Assembly: GCA_023387085.1 (NCBI GenBank)
Contig: JAEWIL010000175.1
Span: 27,773 to 91,772, forward strand
DNA: 64,000 nucleotides
Source: Pseudomonadota bacterium
GTDB taxonomy: Bacteria; Pseudomonadota; Alphaproteobacteria; Sphingomonadales; Sphingomonadaceae
Direction of reading: 5' to 3'
This document shows, piece after piece, positions 34,437-42,752 of this stretch. Position numbers and translations under genes: made by a program. The first letter of the stretch is position 1. Every line of letters begins with the position of its first letter. The notes beneath the pieces were generated by a model that was not told the DNA's origin, searched no databases, and worked only from the letters and a program-made list of their open reading frames with translations.

Positions 34437-35933
34437 CTATCCTTCCGCAAATAGAGCGCGCAGCCCGGGCGCGGAGGGCTTCATCGACGGAGTGCGCGGA
34501 AAATCGGGGACGAAACGGATATGGACCGGAACCTGATAGGCGATCAGCCGGTCCTTGAGCCACGCCTTCAGATCGTCGGCTGTAGGCGCCGGTGCGCCGT
34601 CCTTCAGGATGATCGCGGCCGCCGGGACAGCGCCCAGGCGCGCGTCGGGGACGCCGACGACGGCGGATTCGCGGATCGCCGGGTGGCCGTTGAGCGCGGT
34701 GACGACATCGTCGGGATGGATCTTGAACCCGCCGCGGATGATCGCATTGTCGGCGCGGCCCCGGATGTAGAGGAAGCGGTCGGCGTCGAGCACCGCGCGG
34801 TCGGTGGTCCGCAGCCATGCGAGCGCGTTGCCGAGTTGCTTGCCCTTGATCTCAAGCAGGCCTTCGACGCCGGGAGCCATGATCGCGCCCGTGTCGGGAT
34901 CGACGATGCGCGCCTCGATATCGCCATGGACCCGGCCGACCGCACCGCGCTTTTCGGGCCAGAGTTTGCGGAAATCGTCGATCGTCCAACCCGCGATCGC
35001 GCCCGCGAACTCGGTTGCGCCATAATTGGCGCAGATCGGTATGCCATATTTGTCGAGAAACGCGTCGACGAGGTCGGGCGACAAGGGCGCGGTGCCGGAG
35101 ATCAGCGCACGAAGGCTTGAAAGGTCGGCGGGATCGACGTCGGCGTCGAGCAGCATTCGCACCGCAGAGGGAACGGCCGGCGCGACTGCGGGGCGATTGC
35201 GCCTGACCGCCGCGACCCAGGCGTCGACCGAGAATTTCTCGAGCAAGGCGATTTTCCGCCCTGCCGCCAGCGCGCCGATGCAGCCATAAATGCCGCCGAT
35301 GTGCGTCAGCGGATTAACGATCATCGTGCAGCCCGAGTTGAGCTTCGGCGGATCGTCGAAACTGCGGCCGCGTTCATATTTGGTGAAGCCGCGAAAGCTC
35401 GCGTCGAACGATTCCCGGCTGAGCGGCACGCGCTTGGGCGTCCCGGTCGTTCCGCTCGTCAGCATTTCGATCGCGGTCCCCGGCGACGTTTTGATGACGG
35501 TGCGAACCTGCCCCTCCACAACCCGAACCCCTTCGAGCCGGGCGCCGATTTCGATCACCGCAGAGCCTGCGCGTGCGAGTGCATCGGCGACGCCGGGACG
35601 CGCGAGATCGCTCGCATCGGCAATCACCACCGGCAGGCCAAGGCCTTCGATGTCGGCGAACAGCCGGTTGTCGGGCAGGATCGGATTGAGCGTCACGAGG
35701 CAGCGGTCGGTCGAAAGCACCGCCACGATCGCCGCGATGTGCCCCGGGCGATTGCGCAGCATGACGCCGATTCGCGCATCCTCCGGCGCTCCGATCGTCG
35801 CGAGCGCGGCCTCGATCGACCTTACGCTCTGCGCGATCTCGCCCCAGCTATAGTCAACGCCTTCGAAATCGATCTCGACGCGATCGGGATCGAGCGCCAT
35901 GATCGCGCGCAGTTTTTCGGTCATCAGCGCCAT
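34437..35933 (-). CDS. AMP-dependent acyl-CoA synthetase, copy 1
   Basis: 498 aa, ANL superfamily. P-loop MLTSGTTGTPK, ATEF motif in ANYGATEFAG, A8 hinge GGFKIHPDDV, and the C-terminal catalytic lysine near residue 485 (TPSMKPS). The ATG at 35933 overlaps the SDR stop (ATGA); MTEK at 35924 is an alternative. Expected to activate a carboxylic acid to its CoA ester before beta-oxidation by the divergent operon at 37544. The acid is unknown. Confidence 0.92.
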   Translation of the reverse strand: MALMTEKLRAIMALDPDRVEIDFEGVDYSWGEIAQSVRSIEAALATIGAPEDARIGVMLRNRPGHIAAIVAVLSTDRCLVTLNPILPDNRLFADIEGLGLPVVIADASDLARPGVADALARAGSAVIEIGARLEGVRVVEGQVRTVIKTSPGTAIEMLTSGTTGTPKRVPLSRESFDASFRGFTKYERGRSFDDPPKLNSGCTMIVNPLTHIGGIYGCIGALAAGRKIALLEKFSVDAWVAAVRRNRPAVAPAVPSAVRMLLDADVDPADLSSLRALISGTAPLSPDLVDAFLDKYGIPICANYGATEFAGAIAGWTIDDFRKLWPEKRGAVGRVHGDIEARIVDPDTGAIMAPGVEGLLEIKGKQLGNALAWLRTTDRAVLDADRFLYIRGRADNAIIRGGFKIHPDDVVTALNGHPAIRESAVVGVPDARLGAVPAAAIILKDGAPAPTADDLKAWLKDRLIAYQVPVHIRFVPDFPRTPSMKPSAPGLRALFAEG

Positions 35934-36697
35934 CAGAGCGCCAAGCCTCCGCTTGCCTCGATCACCTGACCCGTGACCCAGCGCGCATCGTCGCCGAGCA
36001 GCATCATCACGGCGCCCGCAATATCCTCGGGTTCGCCGAGGCGGCCCATGGGCGTGTGCTTCGCGGTTGCCTCGTCCCAGCCCGGCTGCTCGCGCAGCGC
36101 GGCAATGAATTCGGTCGCGACCGCGCCGGGAGCGATGCAGTTGCAGGTGATCTGCCGCCTCGCGACCGCGAGCGCGGTCGAAAAGGTCAGGCTCTGGATC
36201 GCGCGCTTCGTCATCGCATAACTTGCGGCGAACGGCTGACCGACCTTGCCCGACATCGACCCGATGTTGACGATCCGGCCGCCATCGCGAAGGCGCGGGA
36301 GCGCCGCCTGCGTGACGAAATGCGGCCCCTTCACATTGACGGCGAACAATTCGTCGAACAGCGCCTCCCCCGCGCCCTTCAGGGTTCCGTCGCGCCCGCC
36401 GCGACCGATGCCCGCATTGTTGATCAGAATGTCCAGATTGGGCGCGCCGCCGAATTCGCTGTCGCATGCGGCGAACATGGTCTCGATGCCCGATAGCGAC
36501 GACACATCGGCTTGGACCGCAAACGCCCTGCCGCCTTGCGCGACGATCTCGGCCGCCAGAGCCTCGGCGCCCTCTTTGCTCCCCGCGTAGTTGATCGCGA
36601 CATGCGCGCCCGCCTGCCCGAGTCGCCGCACGATCGCCGCGCCAATCCCGCGCGATCCACCCGTGACGAGCGCGGTCTTTCCAGTCAAATCCTTCAC
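35933..36697 (-). CDS. SDR, tandem paralogue B
   Basis: 254 aa. TGGSRGIG, NNAGI, Ser147, Tyr160, Lys164 (YAMTK), ending in a GQVIEASGGLAL C-terminus. The start is a GTG at 36697 overlapping the upstream stop as GTGA, with a G-rich RBS about 8 bases before. It aligns without gaps to the next gene over the first 170 residues, with the same length, so this is a local duplication. Likely 3-oxoacyl-CoA reductase/3-hydroxyacyl-CoA dehydrogenase. Confidence 0.88.
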   Translation of the reverse strand: MKDLTGKTALVTGGSRGIGAAIVRRLGQAGAHVAINYAGSKEGAEALAAEIVAQGGRAFAVQADVSSLSGIETMFAACDSEFGGAPNLDILINNAGIGRGGRDGTLKGAGEALFDELFAVNVKGPHFVTQAALPRLRDGGRIVNIGSMSGKVGQPFAASYAMTKRAIQSLTFSTALAVARRQITCNCIAPGAVATEFIAALREQPGWDEATAKHTPMGRLGEPEDIAGAVMMLLGDDARWVTGQVIEASGGLAL

Positions 36698-37458
36698 AGA
36701 AACAACCCCCCGCTCGCCTCGACGATCTGTCCGGTGACCCAGTGCGCCTCGTCGCGGCAAAGCATCATCACCGCCCCCGCAATATCTTCGGGCACGCCAA
36801 GCCGTTTCATCGGCGTCAGCCTCGCCGTCGCTTCGCTCCACCCCGGCTTCTCTGACAGCCCCTTGTTGAATTCGGTGTCGACCGCACCGGGCGCGACGAG
36901 GTTGCAGGTAATGCCGCGCGGCGCGACGACCACCGCGGTCGACATCGTCAGACTTTGCAACGCGCGCTTGGTCGCCGCATAGGCTGCGAAGGGGGGCAGC
37001 GCCGAGCGCCCGCCGAGCGAGCCGATATTGACGATGCGCCCATTGTCGCGAAGCCGGTCGAGGCACAATTGCGTGATGAAGTGGGGCGCCTTCTGGTTCA
37101 CCGCGATCATGCGGTCGAACAGTTCCTCGCTGCAATTCGCCAGGCTGCCGGAATCGCCCTCCCCTCCGACGCCGGCATTGTTGACGAGAATGTCGAGGTT
37201 GGGGGCTCCGCCAAAGGTCGCGTCGCACGCAGCCAGCATCGCTTCGATTCCGGCCATCGTGCCGACATCCGCCGGGACGGCAAAGGCGCGGCCTCCTTGC
37301 GCCACTATGTCGGCGACCAGCGCTTCGGCGGCTTCTCTGCTGCCGGAATAATTCACCGCAATGTGCGCGCCCGCCTGCCCCAGCCGCCGCGCGATGGCGG
37401 CCCCGATTCCCCGGGAACCGCCGGTGACGAGCGCGGTCTTTCCGCTCAGCTCCGCCAT
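36694..37458 (-). CDS. SDR, tandem paralogue A (first gene of the eight-gene operon)
   Basis: 254 aa. TGGSRGIG, NNAGV, Ser147, Tyr160, Lys164 (YAATK), C-terminus GQIVEASGGLFL. GGGGAGAG precedes the ATG at 37458. It faces the crotonase operon at 37544 across an 85-base region carrying a shared operator copy, so both directions are probably regulated together. Confidence 0.88.
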   Translation of the reverse strand: MAELSGKTALVTGGSRGIGAAIARRLGQAGAHIAVNYSGSREAAEALVADIVAQGGRAFAVPADVGTMAGIEAMLAACDATFGGAPNLDILVNNAGVGGEGDSGSLANCSEELFDRMIAVNQKAPHFITQLCLDRLRDNGRIVNIGSLGGRSALPPFAAYAATKRALQSLTMSTAVVVAPRGITCNLVAPGAVDTEFNKGLSEKPGWSEATARLTPMKRLGVPEDIAGAVMMLCRDEAHWVTGQIVEASGGLFL

Positions 37459-37487
37459 TTTCTCTCTCCCCAGCCGTTTCGACATAA

Positions 37488-37500
37488 TTGACTTAGTTAT
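37488..37500. promoter_or_regulatory. Shared operator candidate, copy 5
   Basis: TTGACTTAGTTAT, whose complement ATAACTAAGTCAA matches the consensus at 11 of 13 positions. It lies between the divergent eight-gene (-) and five-gene (+) operons, 30 and 44 bases from the two start codons. Confidence 0.6.
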
Positions 37501-37543
37501 ACAAGTCGTGCAAGCCCTGCCGAAAAGAAAATGGGAGCGGGGC

Positions 37544-38323
37544 ATGTCCGAACTGATCCTCAGCGAGCGCGACGGCGCCTTGCGCATCCTGACGTTGAAC
37601 CGGCCAGACCGGCACAATGCGATGGATGATGAAATGTCGGCGCTGTTCCGCGCCGCACTCGGCGACGCGCTGGAAGAAAGCGACAGCAGCGCCATCCTCC
37701 TTCGCGCCAATGGCAAGAGCTTTTGCTCCGGTCGCGACACGACCGTGCTCGGCCAGCGTGCGCGCGATGAAAGCGACTTTCACTTCGTTCGCCGGGCTCA
37801 GGAAGGGCGGCTCCTGATGCAGGAATCGACCAAGCCGATCATCGCGGCGCTCAAGGGTGGCGCGATCGGCGGCGGGTGCGAGCTGGCGCTCGCGGCCGAT
37901 ATCCGGATCAGCGACACCTCGCTGAAGATGGCGCTCCCCGAGATCCTGTACGGCGTGCTTCCCGACACCGGCGGGACCCAGATGATGACGTCGCTGATCG
38001 GCCCGTCGAAAACCAAATATCTGGTGATGACCGGAAAGACGATCGACGCCGCGACCGCACTCGAATGGGGGGCAGTCGATTTCGTCGTCGCGTCCGAGGA
38101 ACTTGACGCGAAGGCGCTGGAAATCGCGCGCGATATCGCCGCAAAGCCGCCGATCAATCTCGCGCTGGCAAAGGAGCTGGTCAACCTGATGCACGGCTCG
38201 ACAATCCGGACCGGGACCCGCGCCGAGCTTTACGCGCAATCCTATCTGTTCAAGACCGACGATTACCAGGAAGCCCGCGCCGCGCTCAGGGAAAAGCGCG
38301 CTCCCGCTTACAAGGGGAAATAA
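37544..38323 (+). CDS. Enoyl-CoA hydratase/isomerase family (crotonase), copy 1
   Basis: 259 aa, typical length. Oxyanion-hole residues lie in GRDT and KGGAIGGG; both catalytic glutamates of hydratases are present: Glu in GGGCELALAADI and Glu in LPEILYGVLPDTGGTQ. So hydration of a 2-enoyl-CoA is credible. ATG at 37544 with GGGAGCGGGG upstream. First gene of the beta-oxidation operon. Confidence 0.92.
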   Translation: MSELILSERDGALRILTLNRPDRHNAMDDEMSALFRAALGDALEESDSSAILLRANGKSFCSGRDTTVLGQRARDESDFHFVRRAQEGRLLMQESTKPIIAALKGGAIGGGCELALAADIRISDTSLKMALPEILYGVLPDTGGTQMMTSLIGPSKTKYLVMTGKTIDAATALEWGAVDFVVASEELDAKALEIARDIAAKPPINLALAKELVNLMHGSTIRTGTRAELYAQSYLFKTDDYQEARAALREKRAPAYKGK

Positions 38324-38324
38324 T

Positions 38325-39236
38325 ATGGCGCTCCCGGCTCCACCGCCACCCGGCGCCAAGGCGCTGCCCGACGGCACCTATGCAGGACAAGTCGTCGCCG
38401 TCACCGGTGGTGGCACCGGCCTTGGCAAGGGCATGGCGATCGAATTTGCGCGGCTGGGCGCGAAGATCGCGGTGCTCAGCCGCAAGCCCGAACATCTCGC
38501 GGCGGGCGTCGCTGCCATCGAGGCGGTCGGGGCAGCGGCCGTCGCGGTGGCTTGCGACGTGCGCGATCCCGATACAATCGCCAGAGCCTTTGACGAGATC
38601 GAGGCCAGGCTGGGCCCGGTCGACGTACTGGTCAACAATGCTGCGGGCAACTTCCCCGCCCCCGCCGAAGAAATGACCCCGAACGGTTTTCGCACCGTCG
38701 TCGATATCGTGCTCAACGGCACCTATAATTGCAGCCGCGAGTTCGCGGTGCGACGGCTTGCGGCAGGGCTTCCGGGCGCGATTCTGAATATCGGGGCGAC
38801 CTACAGCTGGACCGGCGGCCCCGGGACCTCGCACTCGGCGGCGGCAAAAGCCGGCGTGACCAACCTCACGCAAAGCCTAGCGGTCGAATGGGCGCCCGAC
38901 GGCATTCGCGTCAATTGCATCGCGCCGGGGCGCTTCCCGCACGACGACATGCCCGCGCACATGACGCGCCACCGCGACGGCGAACGCGGCGACAACACCA
39001 TCCCCGGCATGCGCGTGGGCGAAGTGCGCGAGCTTGGCTGGGCGGCGACGTTCCTCTGCTCGCCTTACGCGAGTTATATCAGCGGGCATACGCTGGTGGT
39101 CGATGCCGCCAACTGGCTGCGACGGTCGCTGGTGATGCCCGAGTTCGTGCCCATCCGCGAACAGTTCGGCAAGCGCGCGATAGACAACGGCAGCGCGCGC
39201 GAAGCGATCGCCAGAACGCGCGGGGACAACGCATGA
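38325..39236 (+). CDS. SDR of the 2,4-dienoyl-CoA reductase (peroxisomal DECR) type, copy 1
   Basis: 303 aa. TGGGTGLG, VNNAAGNF, and the catalytic region GTSHSAAAKAG in which Lys175 is present but the Tyr is replaced, as in dienoyl-CoA reductases. The C-terminal extension (SLVMPEFVPIREQF) is also found in the protein at 50055. One base after the crotonase stop. Role: reduction of a dienoyl- or unsaturated acyl-CoA in the pathway (family inference). Confidence 0.87.
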   Translation: MALPAPPPPGAKALPDGTYAGQVVAVTGGGTGLGKGMAIEFARLGAKIAVLSRKPEHLAAGVAAIEAVGAAAVAVACDVRDPDTIARAFDEIEARLGPVDVLVNNAAGNFPAPAEEMTPNGFRTVVDIVLNGTYNCSREFAVRRLAAGLPGAILNIGATYSWTGGPGTSHSAAAKAGVTNLTQSLAVEWAPDGIRVNCIAPGRFPHDDMPAHMTRHRDGERGDNTIPGMRVGEVRELGWAATFLCSPYASYISGHTLVVDAANWLRRSLVMPEFVPIREQFGKRAIDNGSAREAIARTRGDNA

Positions 39237-39988
39237 GCGAGCCGCTGGTCCTCCGCGAGGACGCGGGCGGCGTCTGTACGCTGACACTCAACCGGCCCGA
39301 CAAGCGTAATGCGATCAACCGCGACCTGTTCCGCGAATTCCGCGCGCATGTCCGCGACATCGAAGCCGGCGTCGACGATGCGGGGCTGGTGGTGATCACC
39401 GGCGCCGGCGATCATTTCTGTGCGGGACACGACATCAAAGCGCCGCCGCACGCCGACGCGCTCGGCTGGCTGCGGCAGGAAATGCTGATTGTCGAGCGGC
39501 TCACCAAATTGCGCCAGCCCGTGATCGCGAAGATCCGCGGGACCTGCTACACTGGCGGGCTCGAACTTGCGCTGGCGGCCGATTTCATCGTGTGCGGCAC
39601 GAGCGCGCGCTTTGCCGATACGCATGGAAAATGGGGGCTGGTTCCAGGCTGGGGGCTGTCGCAGCGTCTCCCCCGGCGCGTCGGCCAGGCGAAGGCGCTC
39701 GAGATGATGCTGACGAGCCAGCCCTACAGCGGTGAGGAAGCCGCAGCGATGGGGCTGGTGAATTACTGCGTCGACGATGATGCCCTCGACGCGAAAACCG
39801 CTGAACTGGCCGCGCTTGTCCTCGGCAACAGCCGGCACAGCAATGCCGAGAACAAGCGGCTGATCTACGACACCGACGGCATGGCGATTGCCGCGGGGCT
39901 GAACCACGAGCTGATGCGCAACGCTGGCTTCGATCCGGCGATGCGCAAAAAGGGCGAACCGATCGCCGCTGCGAAAAGGGCCGGCTGA
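39233..39988 (+). CDS. Enoyl-CoA hydratase/isomerase family (crotonase), copy 2, with one catalytic Glu replaced
   Basis: 251 aa. Oxyanion-hole residues AGHDIKAP and CYTGGLE are kept, with the first Glu in GGLELALAADF. The second hydratase Glu aligns with His (FADTHGKWGLVPG versus the usual xxxPExxxGxxP), so isomerase, hydrolase or C-C lyase activity is possible rather than simple hydration. ATGA overlap with the SDR; TGATG overlap with the dehydrogenase. Confidence 0.88.
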   Translation: MSEPLVLREDAGGVCTLTLNRPDKRNAINRDLFREFRAHVRDIEAGVDDAGLVVITGAGDHFCAGHDIKAPPHADALGWLRQEMLIVERLTKLRQPVIAKIRGTCYTGGLELALAADFIVCGTSARFADTHGKWGLVPGWGLSQRLPRRVGQAKALEMMLTSQPYSGEEAAAMGLVNYCVDDDALDAKTAELAALVLGNSRHSNAENKRLIYDTDGMAIAAGLNHELMRNAGFDPAMRKKGEPIAAAKRAG

Positions 39989-41139
39989 TGGACATCGGAT
40001 TTTCCCCCGACGAAACGCGCTTCCGCGACGAATGCCGCGACTGGCTTCATGCCAATGTCCCCGCCGAGAAGCGTCCGCTCGACGCCGCCGAGGCGATCGA
40101 CTTCGACAAAGCGTGGCAGCGGCGCCTGTTCGATGCCGGTTGGGCGGGCATCAACTGGCCGGCCGAATATGGCGGGCGCGGGCTGTCGATCGTCCAGCAG
40201 GTCATCTGGCTAGAGGAATATGCAAAGGCCCACGCGCCGTGGATCGGCGCGAATTTCGTCGGAATCAATCATGGCGGCCCGACCCTGATCCTCAACGCGA
40301 GCGAGGAGCAGAAAGCCTATCACCTGCCGCGCATCCTCAAGGGCGAGGCGATATGGTGTCAGGGCTTCTCGGAGCCGGGGGCGGGGTCCGATCTGGCCGG
40401 GATTAAGACGCGCGGCCGCATCGAGGGCGACGAGCTGGTCGTCAACGGCTCGAAGATCTGGACAAGCTTCGCGCATGTCGCCGACTGGCAGGAACTGGTC
40501 CTGCGAAGCGAGGAGGGATCGACGCGGCACAAGGGGCTGAGCTGGGTCATATGCGACATGCACGCGCCAGGCATCACGGTGCGCCCGATCCGCAAGATGT
40601 CGGGGCAAACCGAATTTGCGGAAGTCTTTTACGACGACGTGCGCATTCCGCTCGCCAATGTCGTCGGCGGCCTCGGCAACGGGTGGAAGGTCGCGATGTC
40701 GACGCTGAGCTTCGAGCGCGGCACCGGCTTCATCGCCGACCAGGTCAAACACAGCCAGGAAATCGAGGAGTTGATCGCGACGGCGCGCGCCAACGGGATG
40801 ATCAGGGACGACCGCATCGCCGACCAGCTCGCGCAGCTACGCGCCGAAGTCGCCGCGGTGCGCGCGATGACCTATCGCAATATTTCCGAAGTGGTGCGGA
40901 CCGGGCAGCCCGGGCCCGAGGCGTCGGTGATCCGGCTCTTCACCTCTGAACTTGGCCAAAGGCTCGAGCGCATGGCCATATTGCTGATCGGCGATGACAT
41001 CATCGATTTCGCTTACGGTCATGACGATGCCGTCGCCGATTATCTCCGCGGTTTCGCGGCGACGATCGCAGGCGGCACCGCGCAAATCCAGCGCGACATC
41101 ATCGGCGAGCGTCTGCTCGACCTGCCAAAGTCGCGATGA
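39988..41139 (+). CDS. Acyl-CoA dehydrogenase, long subunit of a probable heteromer
   Basis: 383 aa. FSEPGAGSDLAG and KIWTSFAH are the FAD-contact motifs, and GTAQIQRDIIGERLL is the C-terminal FAD/QIQR motif; the Glu that precedes GT in YEGT-type enzymes is Gly here. The next gene is a short acyl-CoA dehydrogenase, the arrangement of the steroid-type alpha2beta2 enzymes (ChsE1-ChsE2, ChsE4-ChsE5 of Mycobacterium tuberculosis). FAD-linked, cytosolic; passes electrons to ETF. Confidence 0.9.
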   Translation: MDIGFSPDETRFRDECRDWLHANVPAEKRPLDAAEAIDFDKAWQRRLFDAGWAGINWPAEYGGRGLSIVQQVIWLEEYAKAHAPWIGANFVGINHGGPTLILNASEEQKAYHLPRILKGEAIWCQGFSEPGAGSDLAGIKTRGRIEGDELVVNGSKIWTSFAHVADWQELVLRSEEGSTRHKGLSWVICDMHAPGITVRPIRKMSGQTEFAEVFYDDVRIPLANVVGGLGNGWKVAMSTLSFERGTGFIADQVKHSQEIEELIATARANGMIRDDRIADQLAQLRAEVAAVRAMTYRNISEVVRTGQPGPEASVIRLFTSELGQRLERMAILLIGDDIIDFAYGHDDAVADYLRGFAATIAGGTAQIQRDIIGERLLDLPKSR

Positions 41140-41197
41140 CAGCGCCGCCGGCATCGCGCCCCGGCGCTGGCCGGCGCCCAGGAACGAAAGACTCTGC

Positions 41198-42124
41198 ATG
41201 GACCTGACCCCGAACGAGGACCAGATCGCGCTCCAGACCGCAACCGTGGCATGGTGCCGCGACAATATGGCGCTGGAGAATTGCCGCAGCCGCCCCGAGG
41301 CGCTTTGGGGCGAGCTCGAAGCGATGGGCTGGACGGGCATGACAGCGTCCGGGATGGACCTCGACCATGCAACTGAGGCGCTGGTCTTTGCCGAACTCGG
41401 ACGCTTCCTCGCCCCGATCGGCCTGATCTCGACGGCGGTGGCGAGCCGCTGGGCTCCTGATGGCGCCGGCGGCAAGGTCGCCCTGGCGCTCCCCGCCAGC
41501 AACCCGGACTCCCTGCGCGTCCTCGACTCCGTGGGAGCGCAGATGGCGCTGGTTGCCGGTTCAGAAAGCCTCGGCCTGTGCGCGCTTCCCGCTGCTTCCT
41601 TCGACGACGGCGCCACAGAGCGACAGGCGCCAGACACGCCGACGATCGACCTCTCCACCGTCCAGCGCCGCTGCGCAGGACGCGACCCGAAATTGACCGG
41701 CGGCGACCCTCGCGCCCTGCTGCACCTGCAATTGTTAAGCGCCGCCTTTGCCGTCGGCTGCGCCGACGCAGCACGTGACATGGCGGCCGATTATGCCAGG
41801 CTTCGCGAACAGTTCGGCCGGCCGATCGGCTGGTTCCAGTCGCTCAAGCACATGTGTTCGGACATGGCGGTTCGCGCCGCGGCAGCCCGGTCGCAGCTCT
41901 ATTATGCGGCGTGCGCGCTCGACGAAAACGCGCCCGACGCGGCTTTTCATGTTGCGGCGGCCAAAAGGCTTGCCGACCTTGCTGCGCTCGACAATGGCCG
42001 CGCCAATATCCAGGTCCACGGCGGCATAGGCATGACCGACGAGGCCGCGGCGCACCTGCCGCTGAAGCGCGCCCACCTGCTGCAATTCATCGCGCCGGCA
42101 GGTCGCGAAACCTTGCTGGCCTGA
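41198..42124 (+). CDS. Short acyl-CoA dehydrogenase-like protein, probable partner subunit
   Basis: 308 aa, about 75 residues shorter than a normal acyl-CoA dehydrogenase; the N-terminal region and middle beta-domain are reduced (the middle has only ALALPASN...RVLDSVGAQMALVAGS). C-terminal helical bundle is intact: REQFGRPIGWFQSLKHMCSDM and HGGIGMTDE. Short partners of this type form heterotetramers in steroid side-chain oxidation. ATG at 41198 (residues MDLTPNED); longer frame overlaps the previous gene. Converges on TetR2 with 5 bases between. Confidence 0.87.
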   Translation: MDLTPNEDQIALQTATVAWCRDNMALENCRSRPEALWGELEAMGWTGMTASGMDLDHATEALVFAELGRFLAPIGLISTAVASRWAPDGAGGKVALALPASNPDSLRVLDSVGAQMALVAGSESLGLCALPAASFDDGATERQAPDTPTIDLSTVQRRCAGRDPKLTGGDPRALLHLQLLSAAFAVGCADAARDMAADYARLREQFGRPIGWFQSLKHMCSDMAVRAAAARSQLYYAACALDENAPDAAFHVAAAKRLADLAALDNGRANIQVHGGIGMTDEAAAHLPLKRAHLLQFIAPAGRETLLA

Positions 42125-42129
42125 CAATG

Positions 42130-42690
42130 TCAGTCGTCGACGATAGCTTGAAACTCGCGTTCAAGCCATTGACGCAGCCGGGGCTCGATCCTCCCCGAAA
42201 ATTCGACCAGCGGCAGCTGGTCGCGATAGGTGAAGAAGCCGAGCGAGACCATCATGAAGCGCGCCGTCCGCACGTCGGCATCGTCGCCGCCGATCCAATC
42301 CTTGAGCGGTTCGAAAACCCGTTCGCGCAAAAGCCGCTGCGCAACCGCCCGCGCTTCGCTGTCCGCCGCGGCGCCAAACAGCATCGGCAAAGGGCTGACG
42401 CGCTGGTCGTCGCCGGCAAACCGCGCCACGATCAGCTTGCCGAATTGCGCCTTGGGCAGATCGGTCATCAGGCGCGTGTGCAACGCCGCATCGAGCGCCG
42501 CTTCGAACAATTTGAGCTTGCCGCCGAAATAGCGGCTGACAAGCGACGGATTCACGCCCGCGCGGGCCGTAATCTCGCGAACCCCGGCCTCGGCAAAGCC
42601 TTTCGCTGCAAAAATTTGCTGCGCAGCATCCAGAATTGCTGCGCGGGTCCGCTCGGCGTCGCGCGTTGGCGCGTCAATCGCTGTCGTCAT
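42130..42690 (-). CDS. TetR-family transcriptional regulator 2
   Basis: 186 aa. HTH at about 12-60 (VREITARAGVNPSLVSRYFGGK). Divergent from the P450-ALDH-SDR operon; the palindrome GTAAAC-N4-GTTTAC at 42715-42730 lies between them. Likely a local repressor of that operon and of itself. Confidence 0.9.
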   Translation of the reverse strand: MTTAIDAPTRDAERTRAAILDAAQQIFAAKGFAEAGVREITARAGVNPSLVSRYFGGKLKLFEAALDAALHTRLMTDLPKAQFGKLIVARFAGDDQRVSPLPMLFGAAADSEARAVAQRLLRERVFEPLKDWIGGDDADVRTARFMMVSLGFFTYRDQLPLVEFSGRIEPRLRQWLEREFQAIVDD

Positions 42691-42714
42691 CGTTTCTCCC
42701 CGTTGACTCGCCTT

Positions 42715-42730
42715 GTAAACAGACGTTTAC
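42715..42730. promoter_or_regulatory. Palindrome GTAAAC-N4-GTTTAC, candidate TetR2 operator
   Basis: Perfect 6-bp arms around AGAC. A promoter-like pair facing the P450 (TTGACT at 42703-42708, 17 bases, TTTACT at 42726-42731) is overlapped by the palindrome, as for a repressor. Confidence 0.65.
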
Positions 42731-42752
42731 TTAGGTCAATGGGAGATGGAAA

